A DNA stretch of 64,000 nucleotides from Megamerina dolium. Its lineage: Eukaryota; Arthropoda; Insecta; Diptera; Megamerinidae. Where the stretch lies: NCBI GenBank assembly GCA_963854835.1, contig OY978525.1, positions 71,475,628 to 71,539,627 on the forward strand. Direction: 5' to 3'. Below, one piece after another: positions 31,279 to 42,001 of this stretch; position 1 is the first letter of the stretch; each line of letters starts with the position of its first letter. The translations under genes and the position numbers were made by a program. Under the pieces are notes generated by a model. It worked only from the letters and a program-made list of their open reading frames with translations, made no database searches and was not told the origin of the DNA.

Positions 31279-32682
31279 TTAGTTTAACGATGGACTTGTG
31301 TTAGTGGAGCGATCGCTATCCACCTTATTCTCCTTCTTTTGTCTTCCTGGAGAATTGGATCTTGATCGCTTTCGTCGTAAACGGCAGTCACGCGCCATGT
31401 GTCCTGGTTTGTCACAAATGAAGCAATTACCAGTAAATTTGTTTTCGCGTCGACCTGTTGTTCTTCCTTCAGGCTGTACTACAGATTTGAATGCCTGACA
31501 CACTGCTTCAACCAGATCTGCTGTTTCTGTTTCTAGTTGGCGTACCCGTGGCATTGGTCGACACATCAAACTGGCGGCTTCATATGTCAAGGCACTACTG
31601 ACTGCTTCGGCATAAGTATTCCTGGGTGACATGACTAGGGCACGCTTTGTCTTTCCATCACGTATGCCATCTATTAAAGCCTCTATTTTGATTTTTTCGA
31701 CGAACTCTTCCGAATTACCGGAGAACGCTAGATGACATAAGCGCTCAATATCGGAAGCGAATTCCTGAAGGCTCTCATTACTCCGTTGCACTCGCGATCT
31801 CAATTCCACTCGATGTAATTGACTCTTGTATTCATTTCGATACTTTCGCTGGAGTGTGTCCATCAGTGACTGATAGCTACCACGATCTTTCTCTGGAATC
31901 ATCTGTAACACGTCGGAAGCATTACCTTTTAATGCGACTATTAAAGCAGCAGTCTTGTCGCTATCATCCCATTGATTCTTCGAAGCTGTTGTCTCGAATT
32001 GAAGCTTGAAGATGTTGAATGGCGTGCTTCCGTCAAATGTTGGTGGCTTTAGCTTGATTGTACTTGAATCTCTAATCACTGATGTGGCTGGTCCATTTAT
32101 ATTTAGTTGATTGAGTTCGTGCTGTAATTTCTCGAACTTATGTTCCCAGTCGTCGACATGTTCCTTCAGCTTATCATCCAACTCATCCACGTATTCTTTC
32201 ATCTCTGTGACTTTGTCATTAATAGCTCCGGAAATTTCCTGAAATCTAAGTTCAATTCCTTTTTGTAGATTTTCGATGACGTGTTCTTGGCGAGCCGAAT
32301 GTTCTTGAATTTCCATACGCAATTCACTAATAACGCCCTCTTGGCGAGCCGAATGTTCTTGAAACTTGGGGTCAATGCGAGACGCATTTTCTTGTAACTT
32401 CGCATTAATTCCTTGCAGTTGCTGCTGCTGTTGTTGCATCATGGATTTCATAAAATCTATGAGTTGACCACTCGAATCCATTTTGCTCTCTTCCTCAGCG
32501 TGCACAACTGCTTGTATATCGGCTTCCTCGAAGAACTCATGTTCTTCTACATTAATTCCCTTAGCCTCCATAGCTTGCCTCAGCCTCACCAGTAGTTCCG
32601 CCTTTGCACCTGATGACGATAGATTCATCTCTACCAACAGCTTTTTAAGCTGGTCTACTTTTAGTTGGTCAATTTTCACCAT
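31279..32682 (-). CDS. gag: Gag of family G (G1) with N-terminal SAP-like domain
   Basis: This 467-codon open frame starts at the first ATG after the primer-binding site. Residues about 5-42 (DQLKVDQLKKLLVEMNL ... GAKAELLVRLRQAM) match the SAP helix-extension-helix pattern used by DNA/chromatin-binding proteins. Residues about 75-190 are coiled-coil with repeated 'FQEHSARQE'-like units. The capsid-like region follows (KLKPPTFDGSTPFNIFKLQF, retrotransposon Gag type), and a CCHC knuckle CFICDKPGHMARDC lies at residues 420-433 before a basic, Ser-rich tail. It is fully open, so it may still make protein. The SAP domain is unusual for Gag and might tether it to chromatin (inference). Confidence 0.9.
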   Translation of the reverse strand: MVKIDQLKVDQLKKLLVEMNLSSSGAKAELLVRLRQAMEAKGINVEEHEFFEEADIQAVVHAEEESKMDSSGQLIDFMKSMMQQQQQQLQGINAKLQENASRIDPKFQEHSARQEGVISELRMEIQEHSARQEHVIENLQKGIELRFQEISGAINDKVTEMKEYVDELDDKLKEHVDDWEHKFEKLQHELNQLNINGPATSVIRDSSTIKLKPPTFDGSTPFNIFKLQFETTASKNQWDDSDKTAALIVALKGNASDVLQMIPEKDRGSYQSLMDTLQRKYRNEYKSQLHRVELRSRVQRSNESLQEFASDIERLCHLAFSGNSEEFVEKIKIEALIDGIRDGKTKRALVMSPRNTYAEAVSSALTYEAASLMCRPMPRVRQLETETADLVEAVCQAFKSVVQPEGRTTGRRENKFTGNCFICDKPGHMARDCRLRRKRSRSNSPGRQKKENKVDSDRSTNTSPSLN

Positions 32683-32689
32683 CTTTACA

Positions 32690-32709
32690 GAATACCACTT
32701 CTGACACCA
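32690..32709 (-). promoter_or_regulatory. Primer-binding site of G1
   Basis: Immediately inside the 5' LTR the element strand reads TTGGTGTCAGAAGTGG. This fits the complement of a tRNA-Leu 3' end, judged from memory. G2 has TGGTGTCAGAAGTGGGATTC at 50665-50684; G1 carries a change in the middle of that stretch. Confidence 0.7.
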
Positions 32710-32711
32710 AT

Positions 32712-33120
32712 TGTTACGTTTTTATTCTGTGAGCATTTAATCCTATTTGAATTACCTTGTTCGATCACAGGATTCTGTTAATAATCACTGCAACACTTAT
32801 TTTATACAACTATATACAGCAACAATTTATTTAATAAACTCTATTTACAATCAACTCTTTTTATAATCAACTATTTACAATAACACTTAAATGTACTAGC
32901 AACTTTTGCCTCTGTATAGATGTTTGCGCAGTCACGTTCGGAATTCGATTGATTCTCACTTCTCAACACTGGCTCTATTTATACTCTGTTCGCAACACCC
33001 CAGAATCTTCCTTTATCGAGATTCTTCTCTTTCTTTCTCGTTGGCTTGTTCTGGTTATTGCTTATTTCTTTTTGTTGACATTCGTTTCGATGCTGCCAAT
33101 AGTGTCAGTCCAATAGTGAT
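32712..33120 (-). repeat. 5' LTR of G1 (outer end truncated)
   Basis: Matches the 3' LTR but stops at CAATAGTGAT (33120), lacking the last 28 bp that should include the TGTAAC terminus. Unrelated AT-rich sequence begins at 33121, so no target duplication can be assigned on this side. Confidence 0.93.
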
Positions 33121-33865
33121 AGAAATAAGATCATATAATAGTAAATATTTTTATGAATGAATTTTATATATGAATGTAGAATAGAATTTTTTATGAAGAA
33201 TTTTTACTATTGTTCAATTATTATGTATGTACACTGCGTATGGAGTACTTATATGTATACTCCATTCACGCAATGCCTATATTTATAAATATATGCACTT
33301 ACTACATAACATCGGTCGGCAAAATCCGCCACTGAACACGCCTTGAGGGTGCCGACTGGAAATAGATACCACAGTTTAGCCTGTACGATGTCAGGCGGTA
33401 TCTAGCTAAGATAAGGGTAAGTTGGTGAGTGTTTGTTACTCTTCAATAGAACAGCATTCGGCAACGTACTCTTATCATGGTCGGAGGTGAGGAGCTGGAT
33501 TAAGGTGTTATGCGATACGTGCCGAAAATCAGCCTGGCTGCGGACCCCTTTTTCAAATAGCCCAGTTGCTCACGTGAGCTTACGAATACCTGGCGCCCTC
33601 CGTAATAAGTAGCCTTACTTGCGTACTGCGAATCTCTGCGCAGGCGGACATTTACTTCTTCGCAACTCTTTGGAACAACACTGATTGTAAAAACCCTAAA
33701 ATCGGATCTCGATCCAAAAATCTGGGAGTTGCAGGGGTACGGCGGAACGGCGAACGATAAAGCTTCACCAGAGGCCGAGCTGTTAGCTGCACCACTCGTT
33801 CCCACCTCTGGAACTCAGAACGAAATTCTTGCAATGACGGACAGCACTGCCTCATGTGAAGTAGT

Positions 33866-35390
33866 GTGATAGCTACGGTGGGAAAAGTAGTGGAGAGGGT
33901 GGCAGAAAATGAGGCTGCTAAAGAAGCCGAGCTTTTATCCAGCCCAAAACCAATGGCAGCATCTGTCGTAGCGGACGGAACGGGTCTCGAAAGACCTAAA
34001 CCGGCAGCTGCGATGGTGTTGAACGAAGCGGACGGTGTCACCAGATCGGCAGAGAAGCCGGTTTGGAGGCAGCGTAAAATATCGGTCCGAACATCTGATG
34101 GTATGGACGAAGACGCTCCTAGTGGAGAGGAATCGTTAGCTTTATCAGGTATAAGCGAAGAGGACGGAGCCTCCAGAGCAGAGCGAATCCAGCTGAAGAA
34201 ACGGGAGAAGCAGAAGCGAAAGAGACAGCGTAAAGAGGCCATGAAGACGTCGAAGAAGACCATTGAGCAGTTTTCGGGCCAACTCAGTGGACTTCTGCAA
34301 GATGACCTTGGAGGTAGAGAACTCGTAGGAGAGGTTCAGGGGCGACAGCTCCGGAACCACTTTGAAAAGTTCAACGCCTGAGGAGTCTCATCCGAAGACG
34401 ACGGAGGGGCCAATTGAGGTGGATGCTGGGAAGGATGGAAAACTGTCTCTTGAAAAGGTTGATAATTCTTCCACGCAGACACCGAAAGGGGCAAGTGCTC
34501 GGAGAGATGGACGTCAGTCGCTCCAAAAGTGGCTCGAAGCCCAAGCATAACATGGGTAGGGTAGCTTTAGGAACGACGGGGCAGAGAAACCCGACATCGG
34601 GGAGTGATGAGCGGGGTGGACAATCTGGTACGATTGTTACCCAGCGAACTCATAAGCCTCGCTTGCGGTACCTGGGCCGAGCGGTCTTGGAATAGCGCCT
34701 AAACGTCGAGCTGACCAGGGAAAGGGCGAGCTTACCAGGGCGAGGAAGACTTACGCTCAAGTAGCTGAGGCTGACCTCGTTATGGGAGTCATGAACTTGT
34801 CACTAGAGGGGCGCCTGGAGGATACTCATCTGAGTACCTTCAAGGTATCTTTGTGGGATGCTATGGAGTCCATTGAAGACGATGTCAATGACATTAGATT
34901 TGTCGGCAGAGCAAGGGTGGAGAGCGGTTTGTTTGTACTAAGGTGCAAAAATCAGCAATCCAAGCAATGGCTGTGCAAGACAGTGGAGCACATAACCGGT
35001 TTGTGAGAGGGTGCAAAATTTAAATGTGACAGCCCGACTGCCTTGTCGGCAAAGAGGAAGGTGGTGGTTGTTGCTCATAGGAATGCTATGGCCAGCAACA
35101 TCATCCTCAGATGGCTGCAGCGCCAGAACGCCTGTGTGAAGGACACTTTCAAATGGAGTGTTATCCGCACAGAAGAGTTTGGCGAGGGAGAAAGGGCAGG
35201 TATCGTACTCACCATGCTGTGTCCCAAGGAGGAAGCGGAGGCCATCAGGATTGCAGATGGGAGACTCAACTGCAACAGGCCGTCGTTATATTCCAGAAAG
35301 ATGCAGTATGAGGGGTGCGACGAGGCTCCTGGCGTAGGGCTAGTGGCAGATTCTCCAAGGAATAAGCCATTAGTGCGGGAGGTGGGACCG
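33866..35390 (+). pseudogene. ORF1 of LOA-like element (DUF4780-like C-terminus)
   Basis: It has a low-complexity, charged N-terminal part with a Lys/Arg block (KKREKQKRKRQRKEAMK, about 34195-34245) that could be a nuclear-localisation or RNA-binding stretch. Then, after several stops or frameshifts (34379, 34550, 34695, 35006), comes the structured domain. Pieces are MNLSLEGRLEDTHLSTFKVS, RARVESGLFVLRCKNQQSKQ and KDTFKWSVIRTEEFGEGE, like DUF4780. It is followed almost directly by the endonuclease start (PLNVCQLNIHHSKA at about 35400). Function: RNA chaperone/RNP formation in the element's life cycle. Confidence 0.7.
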
Positions 35391-35399
35391 CGCCAGGAA

Positions 35400-35760
35400 C
35401 CACTAAATGTGTGTCAACTCAATATTCACCACAGCAAAGCAGTATCAGCAATGATGGTGCAGAGCTTCGATGAGGATGAGCTTGACATTGCACTGAACTT
35501 GCGCTCACAGAAATTCACAGTAGTGAGAATAGGTGACGGTGCGGGTTCATTTATGATCGCATACCTTCCATACGATTCTCCAGAGGGACCACCTCCAAGA
35601 GAGGTGGAAGCTCTAGTGAGATTTTGTCATGGAAAGGGGGTTGGTCTGCTCTTAGGTTGCAATGCGAATGCGCACAGTTCTGTGTGGGGCAGCAGCAATA
35701 AAAACTATTGAAGAGAGTGTTTACTCGAGTTTATAGAAAGATTTGGTCTACAAATTGCGT
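35400..35760 (+). pseudogene. AP endonuclease of LOA-like element, internally deleted
   Basis: LNVCQLNIHHSKAVSAMMVQ is the usual N-terminus. The expected 'QEPW' segment is lost and the text jumps to GSFMIAYLPYDSPEGPPPRE, then GLLLGCNANAHSSVWGSSN, where the canonical CDANAHH has Asn in place of the catalytic Asp. A stop at about 35709 ends the frame; LEFIERFGLQIA follows. The missing active-site segment and the Asn substitution make it inactive. Confidence 0.8.
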
Positions 35761-35869
35761 AAAATGGTAAGGATACCGAAACGAACGGATTGTACAAGGT
35801 ACTGCAAAGTTCTTGAGGAATTATTGCCGGGGGGTTTAAGAGACCTAGACCAACCGCAGATGTTGAGTA

Positions 35870-37310
35870 TCTGGTGAGGACTATCAGCTCAGCCATGATC
35901 AAAGCATTTGAAGTTTCATCTCCTCTATTGATAGTGGACGAAGGAGATCCCACACCATGGTGGAATGGGAAACTGGAATCCATGAAAAAGGAGACAAGGA
36001 AGGGTTTTAATTGTCACATGAGAGAGGACCCCAACGCGAGGGACGACTACAAGTCCAAGAAAAGGGAGCTGAAGAAGACGTGGAAGGAAAACGTGGAGGG
36101 AATTCTGTTCAAATATGCAAGATATGACCGATGTATGTAGATTACCGAGGATTATATCAAAGGACCATATGATATCTATGTCTACTTTTATGGATATAGA
36201 AGGTGCTTTCGATAAGATTGGTTTCGATAAGCTAAGGATAGCCCTTGCTACTCGTGAAGTCAGCCCAACCATTATAAGGCTGTATCTTGTCACATGCTGA
36301 GGAAAAGGGCAATAAACTTTCAAAATGAGTGTTACAGACTCAGAGGCAGGGTAGTCAAAGGGTGTATTATCGACCATCCTTTGGAACATCACGGTCGATT
36401 CCCTACTTCAGCTCCTGAACTCAAAAGGCATACACACCGTCGGGTATGCAGATGACATAGCGGTAACGGTGAGCGGTAAGTTCCTGGACACTATTTATGA
36501 TACTATAGGAGATGCACTCAAAATGGTTGAAGGATGGTGCACGGAACAAGGCCTCTCTGTAAATGCTAGTAGGTCGGAAACAGAACTCTTTACTAAAAGC
36601 AGGACTGGACTAACAATAGACTCTGTGAGGCTTTTTGGATCGAACATCAACGTCTCCAAGGAAGTAAAGTATCTAGGTGTCATCCTGGATAAGAAGCTGA
36701 CTGGGAATAGTCACGTCGATGACAAGATCCAGAAGGGCAAGCAGGTATTACATCAGTGTAAGAGAGTGTTCGGTCTCCTGTGGGGAATTACTCCCATAGC
36801 AGCGCACTGGATCTACACAACGATGGTCAGGCCCTTAATAACGTATGCTGCTATGGTCTGGTGGCCTAAGGTCACCAAAAAGAGCGAGAAAAGCAAGTTA
36901 GATAGGGTGCAAAGAATGGCTTGTATGGGGATTACCGGAGCTATCCGAACGACACCAGTAGAAGCATTGGAAGTCTTTCTGGGGCTGCTGCCGCATATTA
37001 CGAAGTCAGCGGCATTAACAGCATTACGGCTGAAGACAACCAATAATTGGTATGGATTCGGCACAGAGATAGGGCACAGGGGCATCTTGTCACTGTTATA
37101 TAGCAATGTTAAGGAGGCGCAAATTCCAATGGAGGGAATGGGTAGGCTGAAGATGACTGAAAAGTCACACAGAACACTCATTGAAGTCGGCCTCACACAT
37201 GATGTATGTGAGGAAAATGACATCAGTATTTTTACAGATGGTTCATTAATGGATGGCAGAACTGGTGCTGCAATCTTCTCTAAAGAGTTGGGACTGGCAT
37301 GCACTCTGAA
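35870..37310 (+). pseudogene. Reverse transcriptase of LOA-like element, deleted
   Basis: The linker (TPWWNGKLESMKKETRKGFN, about 35950-36010) is followed by a deletion to MDIEGAFDKIGFDKLRIAL (first catalytic Asp, about 36190). Then GVLSTILWNITVDSLLQLL and VGYADDIAVTVSGKF (YADD box, about 36440-36480) appear after a frameshift. A long open thumb (36469-37347) contains VKYLGVILDKKLTG, WIYTTMVRPLITYAAMVWWP and RVQRMACMGITGAIRTTP, typical of the I/R1/LOA group. Near 37220 DISIFTDGSLMDGRTGAAIF begins RNase H, which is cut by the nested insertion at 37319. Confidence 0.88.
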
Positions 37311-37389
37311 TCTGGGAAAATTATTATTATTATTATTAAGGCTATGAAGCACCGCGACCTGAAGATCTCTTGTGCAGCCTATTCCCTAA

Positions 37390-38130
37390 CTAGCAGATCT
37401 CAAGACTATTTGTAAATCTTGTCACTGCTGTGGGATTGATTTTAACTAGGTCCCTGGGAACTATGAATCCGTTGCCGAAGTAGTATAGTCTGCGTCGAGC
37501 CACAGCTGGGCAATTGCAAAGAACGTGTTCTGCTGTTTCCTGCTCTTCAAGACAGAGTCGACAGAGATCGTTGTTTACCACACCCATTTTCATCATGTGA
37601 TAATTAAGTTTACAATGACCTGTTATTAGTTTGATGTCTTTTCTGCTGAGGTTCAAGATAGTATCAACCTTAATATGTTCAGAGTCAATGAATCTTTTCG
37701 ACTGGGCTCTCCAGTAATCGGTTAGACTATTTTTTTCCTTTTCACATATTAAGTTGTTCATGAAGGTACTGTTTACCCAGCAGAAAGGTTCTTGGCCTAT
37801 GAAAGGAGTCTCTGCGCCTTTTTTGGCCAGTAAATCTGCCATTTCATTTCCTGCATGCCCCTCGTGTCCCGGAAACCAAGTTAGAGTCACAGAGTTCCTC
37901 TTTGCTAAGGTATTGAGGAGTTCAGAACATTCCCAAAACAACTTAGATTAGAACGAGAAATTCATTAGTGTTTTTAGAGCTGCTTGACTGTCCGATAGAA
38001 TGCATATGTTGGTTCCTCGAGTGCCCCTACGTAGGCATTATCTGACAGATAGGTCTAAGACGTGGACCTCCGCCTGAAAAATGGAAGCTATTTTTCCCAT
38101 TGCAATTGCCTTCCGGAAATTTGGCCTTAC
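37390..38130 (-). pseudogene. RNase H and C-terminal Cys/His region of I-like element
   Basis: Reading from about 38190 down, a broken RNase H (SIFQAEVHVLDLSVR, ICILSDSQAALKTL) is followed by an open 183-codon stretch. This includes TLTWFPGHEGHAGNEMADLL (the RNase H 'PGHxGxxGNExAD' motif). A terminal zinc-finger-like CRLCLEEQETAEHVLCNC (about residues 131-148) matches the C-terminal CCHC of I/R1-group ORF2. The stop is at 37390, 50 bp before the TAA-repeat tail. Confidence 0.85.
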
Positions 38131-38198
38131 AATTCCCGCTTCAGCACTGCCATCTTCCATTTTGGACCCATCAGTGTACCATAGCTGTGAGCCCTGAT

Positions 38199-38790
38199 CT
38201 AGAAATATTTCGTTGTATCTCCACGCTGAGCGATCGTGATTGATCCCTTCGAAGAGTTTGGAGAATATACTTTTTTATCCATCCTGTGAAAGACTATGAG
38301 GCCCGGTAAATCCCAGACTACGTCTAGAATCTTAATGTGCCCTTTTAGGTTACCTTTTTTCAGGTGAATAGTGTTCGCAAGCCTTTTGGCTGCACTGGCT
38401 GCTGTTCTCTTAACCACAAGGTGTAGAGAACTGAGACCTGTGATTTTTCCTAAAGCTGCTGTGGGACTAGTTCTCATCGCTCCCGTTACGCTCAAACAGG
38501 CTGTTCGATGTATCCTGTTAAGGATCATCTAAATCCCAATTTGATTTACCTTCGGCCACCATGCCAGAGAGGCATAGGTGATCATTGGTACTATTACAGT
38601 TTTGTAAGACCACGCCATCATTTTAGGTCATAGTCCCCATGTTTTACCATACACCCTTTGGCAAGCGAAGGTATCCCTCAGGGCTTTGTTCGTGATGTAA
38701 GATAAATAATTGTTCCAAGTAAAAGTTTTATCCAGGATTACTCCCAAATATGTCATCTCCTCAGAGAGTGTTAGTTCTGTTTCACCTAAC
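38199..38790 (-). pseudogene. RT thumb of I-like element
   Basis: RIHRTACLSVTGAMRTSPTA (residues 4-23 of the open part) aligns in kind with RVQRMACMGITGAIRTTP in the LOA-like host. Upstream pieces in other frames (YLGVILDKTFTWN-like at about 38730, SYKTVIVPMITYASLAWWP at about 38560) complete the thumb. Truncated before the palm by the element's 5' end. Confidence 0.8.
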
Positions 38791-38849
38791 TTCAAGATCC
38801 CTTAATTCAACTTCCTCCTCTTCGCGAAGGGTACTAGCGTATCTGGGAA

Positions 38850-39605
38850 GATACGTATCGGTCTATCAAGCAGAAATGCTTGCTCTGATGCATACGCTAG
38901 ACCATCTACTGGATGGAAAGGTGCAAGGTAAGAAAATCTTACTAGCACTCGATAACCAGGCGATGGTCACGCGACTGTAACAGCCTACGGTATATTCTAA
39001 GTTGGCTCTCGAATGTGTTCAGAAACTTAACGGGTGTGTTCCTAGTAATGCGTTTACTCTTATGTGGGTGAAGAGACGCATTGGTATAGAACACAATGAA
39101 GCTGCAGACAAGGGTCTGAAGCTGAATTTTATGGACCGGAAACAATAGCAGCGGGACGGTGAAGGCAAAGGTCGAAGAGTGGATAAAGAAACTCCATCTC
39201 ACGAGATGGGAGAACTTATCCACTTGTAGACAGGCAGAGGCTTCGTTGAGGCTATCAAAGGGCAGTGAATCGGGGAGCGCTCTCAGTCTAGGACGATTGA
39301 CTCTATGCTGGTTGACTGCATTAATTACTGGGCATGGCAATTTCAGGTACCGTCTCAGCAAGATGGGTCTTGTTGAAGGGGAGGATGCTGACATTTGTAT
39401 ATAATGCATGGAAGAGGCAGAGACAGAGGCACACATAGTGTACCAGTGTCCTGCATTGGCAAGCTGGAGGATGTCCACACTGAGTCGCCAATTTATTGGT
39501 GAACTCGAAATGTGGAACATACCCCACAAAGACATGCTTGAAATAACGAGTGATGTTATTATGAGGGAGGAAGTAGAAGAATTCTGCAACCGAACAAATA
39601 ACTAA
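38850..39605 (+). pseudogene. RNase H remainder and C-terminus of LOA-like element
   Basis: After the I-like insertion the RNase H continues: SVYQAEMLALMHTLDHLL (Glu motif), ILLALDNQAMVT (Asp), NAFTLMWVKRRIGIEHNEAA. The open stretch 39159-39404 gives LCWLTALITGHGNFRYRLSK, and after one stop MEEAETEAHIVYQCPALASW completes a C-terminal Cys/His motif. The final stop is at 39603-39605; a short 3' UTR and (TA)n tail follow. Confidence 0.82.
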
Positions 39606-39667
39606 CACACGATTTGAGGAACGAAAAGGGACCCATATAAGTGGTCTGATTCGGCTAATCCCTAATC

Positions 39668-39672
39668 TATAT

Positions 39673-39724
<52 letters not shown>
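39668..39724. repeat. (TA)n tract at LOA-like 3' end
   Basis: TA repeats directly after the LOA-like 3' UTR, plausibly its simple-repeat tail. Frames through this tract that read Tyr-Ile repeats are not genes. Confidence 0.9.
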
Positions 39725-39725
<1 letters not shown>

Positions 39726-39729
39726 TATA

Positions 39730-40755
39730 TTACATATGAGGTGATTCACAATATTATTTATCTTTAACCAAGGTCAAAGATAACACATATAAATTTTGGT
39801 CCCGATTGGAGACGGTTACGACTTGTCTCAACAATTTAAATTGATCAAATGGCTACAACCTTCATTAACCAAAAAAGTTGTATAACCACGAGATAATTTA
39901 ATTTAATTTAATTAGGGTTTTATATTGAAAACAACAACGAATTTTTATTCCAGCAATAATATGGACTTATTGCCACAGCATAACACATGTTTGTTGTCTT
40001 TTTCGATTGCTTTCTATTTCTTTCACTCGTCGTGATTTTAGTTATTGTGGGTTGTCGTTTTATTACCTGATAAGGGTGCGTCTTGTATCTAATGCAGTGG
40101 TGAATAGTGATACTCAGAACCGAAAAACCGAAACCAGAGAACCGAGTCCTTGGACAAACTGACCGTTCCGGGTGTTACAAGAACCGAAAAACAGTTTAGA
40201 AGAAGCGAAAAATAAGTAAAAAAAAATGAAAAACCATACCAAAAAATCAAAAATCCACTCCGAAAAAACCAAAAACGATTTCAAAAGAACAGACAAAAAT
40301 TTACAAATCTCTGCTTTACTCAGAAACGTCGTACGTTAAAGTAGCGCTAGCTCACAGATCAGTTCAGTTTGATATACTTCATTTTTATTAAATTTCTTCA
40401 CACAACTACTTACAATATTTATATATGTGTTCTTTTTTACTTTATAACAAAAACATAAAAAGAAATTCTTAGAAAAAACTTTTATAATCCTTTGTTTAGC
40501 TATTTCGATAGGGCATAGGCCCTATTTCCGTTACCACTTTTTTTGAGAACGGGAACCGGTCCAAATACCCGGTTCTTCATAGAACCGGATTCGACAGCAA
40601 CGGTTCTTTAAATACTCAATGTGTCCATGTATGTAATACTTCTATATTGCTACTAACCTATATGCGCAATGTATTTCAGCACAATCAACATTATTGAACT
40701 GTAAATGCAAACGGGAGTTTTGCGCATGCGCGACAACTTATCCATACAAGCAAAC
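39730..40755. other. Unassigned region with repeated GAACCG motifs
   Basis: No supported gene. Between 40110 and 40620 the motif GAACCG (and its AACCGAAA variant, or inverted CGGTTC) recurs many times, e.g. around 40117-40145, 40190, 40550-40600. This gives a degenerate low-complexity or foldback-like region. The rest is AT-rich. Confidence 0.5.
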
Positions 40756-40759
40756 GTTA

Positions 40760-41745
40760 AATCCGCTGGAGCTCTTAACTCGTTTCCAAAAATGATCATT
40801 GTTGGTGTAGTGGCCATCGTATAATGTTGTGCGCATCAATATGCCACGAGGAACATTAGTATATGCACAGCCCAGTCTTTTTGGTATTTATCCATAACTT
40901 TTCTTAGATATTCCTCCAAGGTACGGTTAAACCGTTCTATCATGCCATCAGATTGTGGATGCAAAGGTGTTGTACGAACTTTGTGTATACCCAACATACG
41001 GCACATCTCTTGAAATAAAACTGATTCATAATACGACCTTGGTCTGAGTGTAATTCCATTGGTAATCCATTAGTTGACGAATACATTGGCGACTATACTA
41101 GCTTCTTAATTTGGAATAGGGTATGCTTCAGGCCATTTACTGAAGTAATCGATTACCACCAGAACATTCCCTGCGTTGCTTGTTAGAAATAGTGCTTCAA
41201 TATCCATAGCAATTCGCTTAAATCGAGCACCTACAGTGTATTGATGAATTTTTTCTCCACTTTTCTTTGTGGGACCTTTGGTCATTGTACATTGTTCACA
41301 TTTCCGAATCCAATCAGCGATATGATCATGATATCATGATATCATAATCATGATATCCAAACCAATAAAATAATTTCTTTATTTTCTCGACGGTTTCTGT
41401 GATGACCAAGAGCCCTCCATTGGAAACATTGTGATACATCGTTTATTCTTGCCTTGGGTACCACTAGAAGATCATTGGTGATTTTTCCATTTTCACGTTC
41501 CCATGATCAGGATAGACATCCATCTCGTAAGTGCAGGCTTTGCGATTTTGCCCAGTATGCCTTTGCTATTCGGCATTCATTGCACATTTCTTGCCAGTCT
41601 GGACGAAAGCCTTGCTCCTTGTATTCCATAATCTTTACCAGATCTGGGATATTATACCGATCTTCACCGAACCACCGAACGAGACCACCGAACGACTCGG
41701 TGGTCTATGATTCTTCTGGCAGAATTTTGTCGTATGTGTCGTGTT
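40760..41745 (-). pseudogene. pol: Family G integrase fragment (G3), older copy
   Basis: Extensive similarity to 28240-29170 of G1, with many substitutions and small indels (including an ATCATGATATCATGAT expansion near 41330-41350). The segment around 41205-41215 encodes AMDI, keeping the first catalytic Asp that is Asn in G1 and G2. The fragment is non-coding. Its greater divergence suggests an older insertion. Confidence 0.85.
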
Positions 41746-41848
41746 AAATATAAATATATATTTAAAATGTAAAAAAAAATTAATAAAAACAAATTAGTTG
41801 ATGGTTTCATATTTTATTATGAATACAATTGCTCTTAATATTTCTTAT

Positions 41849-41997
41849 ATTGTAAACACAGTTGATTGTAAATAGAGTTTATTAAATAAATTGTTGCTGT
41901 ATAGAGTTGTATAAAATAAGTATTGCAGTTGTTATTAACAGAATCCAGTGATCGGACAAGGTAATTCAAATAGAATTAAACGCCCACAAACGTAACA
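41849..41997 (+). repeat. Family G LTR fragment (3' part, plus orientation)
   Basis: Matches the last roughly 150 bp of the family G LTR, including TTAAATAAATTGTTGCTGTA and the ACGTAACA terminus, in plus orientation. It is followed by GTAT and then a second, oppositely oriented LTR. Confidence 0.9.
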
Positions 41998-42001
41998 GTA
42001 T

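Larger units (their letters stand above)
27411..33120 (-). mobile_element. Family G gypsy-like LTR retrotransposon, copy G1
   Basis: The element runs leftward: 5' LTR 33120-32712 (outer 28 bp missing), primer-binding site, gag, protease, RT, RNase H, integrase, polypurine tract and 3' LTR 27848-27411. There is no env. LTRs begin TGTAACGAGTATCGATAG and end AAAACGTAACA. The two LTRs differ at roughly nine positions over 409 bp by eye, so the insertion is fairly young. Damage is limited: a frameshift at about 30430, a roughly 150-bp deletion after the YLDD box near 29870 and a TAA at 29264. Confidence 0.95.
37319..38840 (-). mobile_element. I-like non-LTR retrotransposon, 5'-truncated insertion
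   Basis: A roughly 1.52-kb minus-strand element inserted into the RNase H of the LOA-like copy. It has a (TAA)n 3' tail (reverse complement at 37321-37338), characteristic of I-type elements. A 9-bp duplication ATCTGGGAA occurs at 37310-37318 and 38841-38849. It contains RT thumb and RNase H but no ORF1, endonuclease or YADD, as expected from 5' truncation. The host frame resumes after it with YVSVYQAEMLALMHTLDHLL. Confidence 0.88.
33315..39725 (+). mobile_element. LOA-like non-LTR retrotransposon (decayed, with nested I-like insertion)
   Basis: The plus-strand order is leader (about 33315-33865), ORF1 (33866-35390), endonuclease (35400-35760), RT (35870-37240), RNase H (37220-37318 continued at 38850-39140) and a zinc-finger-like C-terminus (39159-39605). 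A 3' UTR and a (TA)n tail at 39668-39724 complete it. RNase H after RT plus the DUF4780-like ORF1 points to the LOA/R1/I lineage. It is interrupted by a minus-strand I-like element at 37319-38840 and has many stops and deletions. The leader is shared with 10891-11080. Confidence 0.85.
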
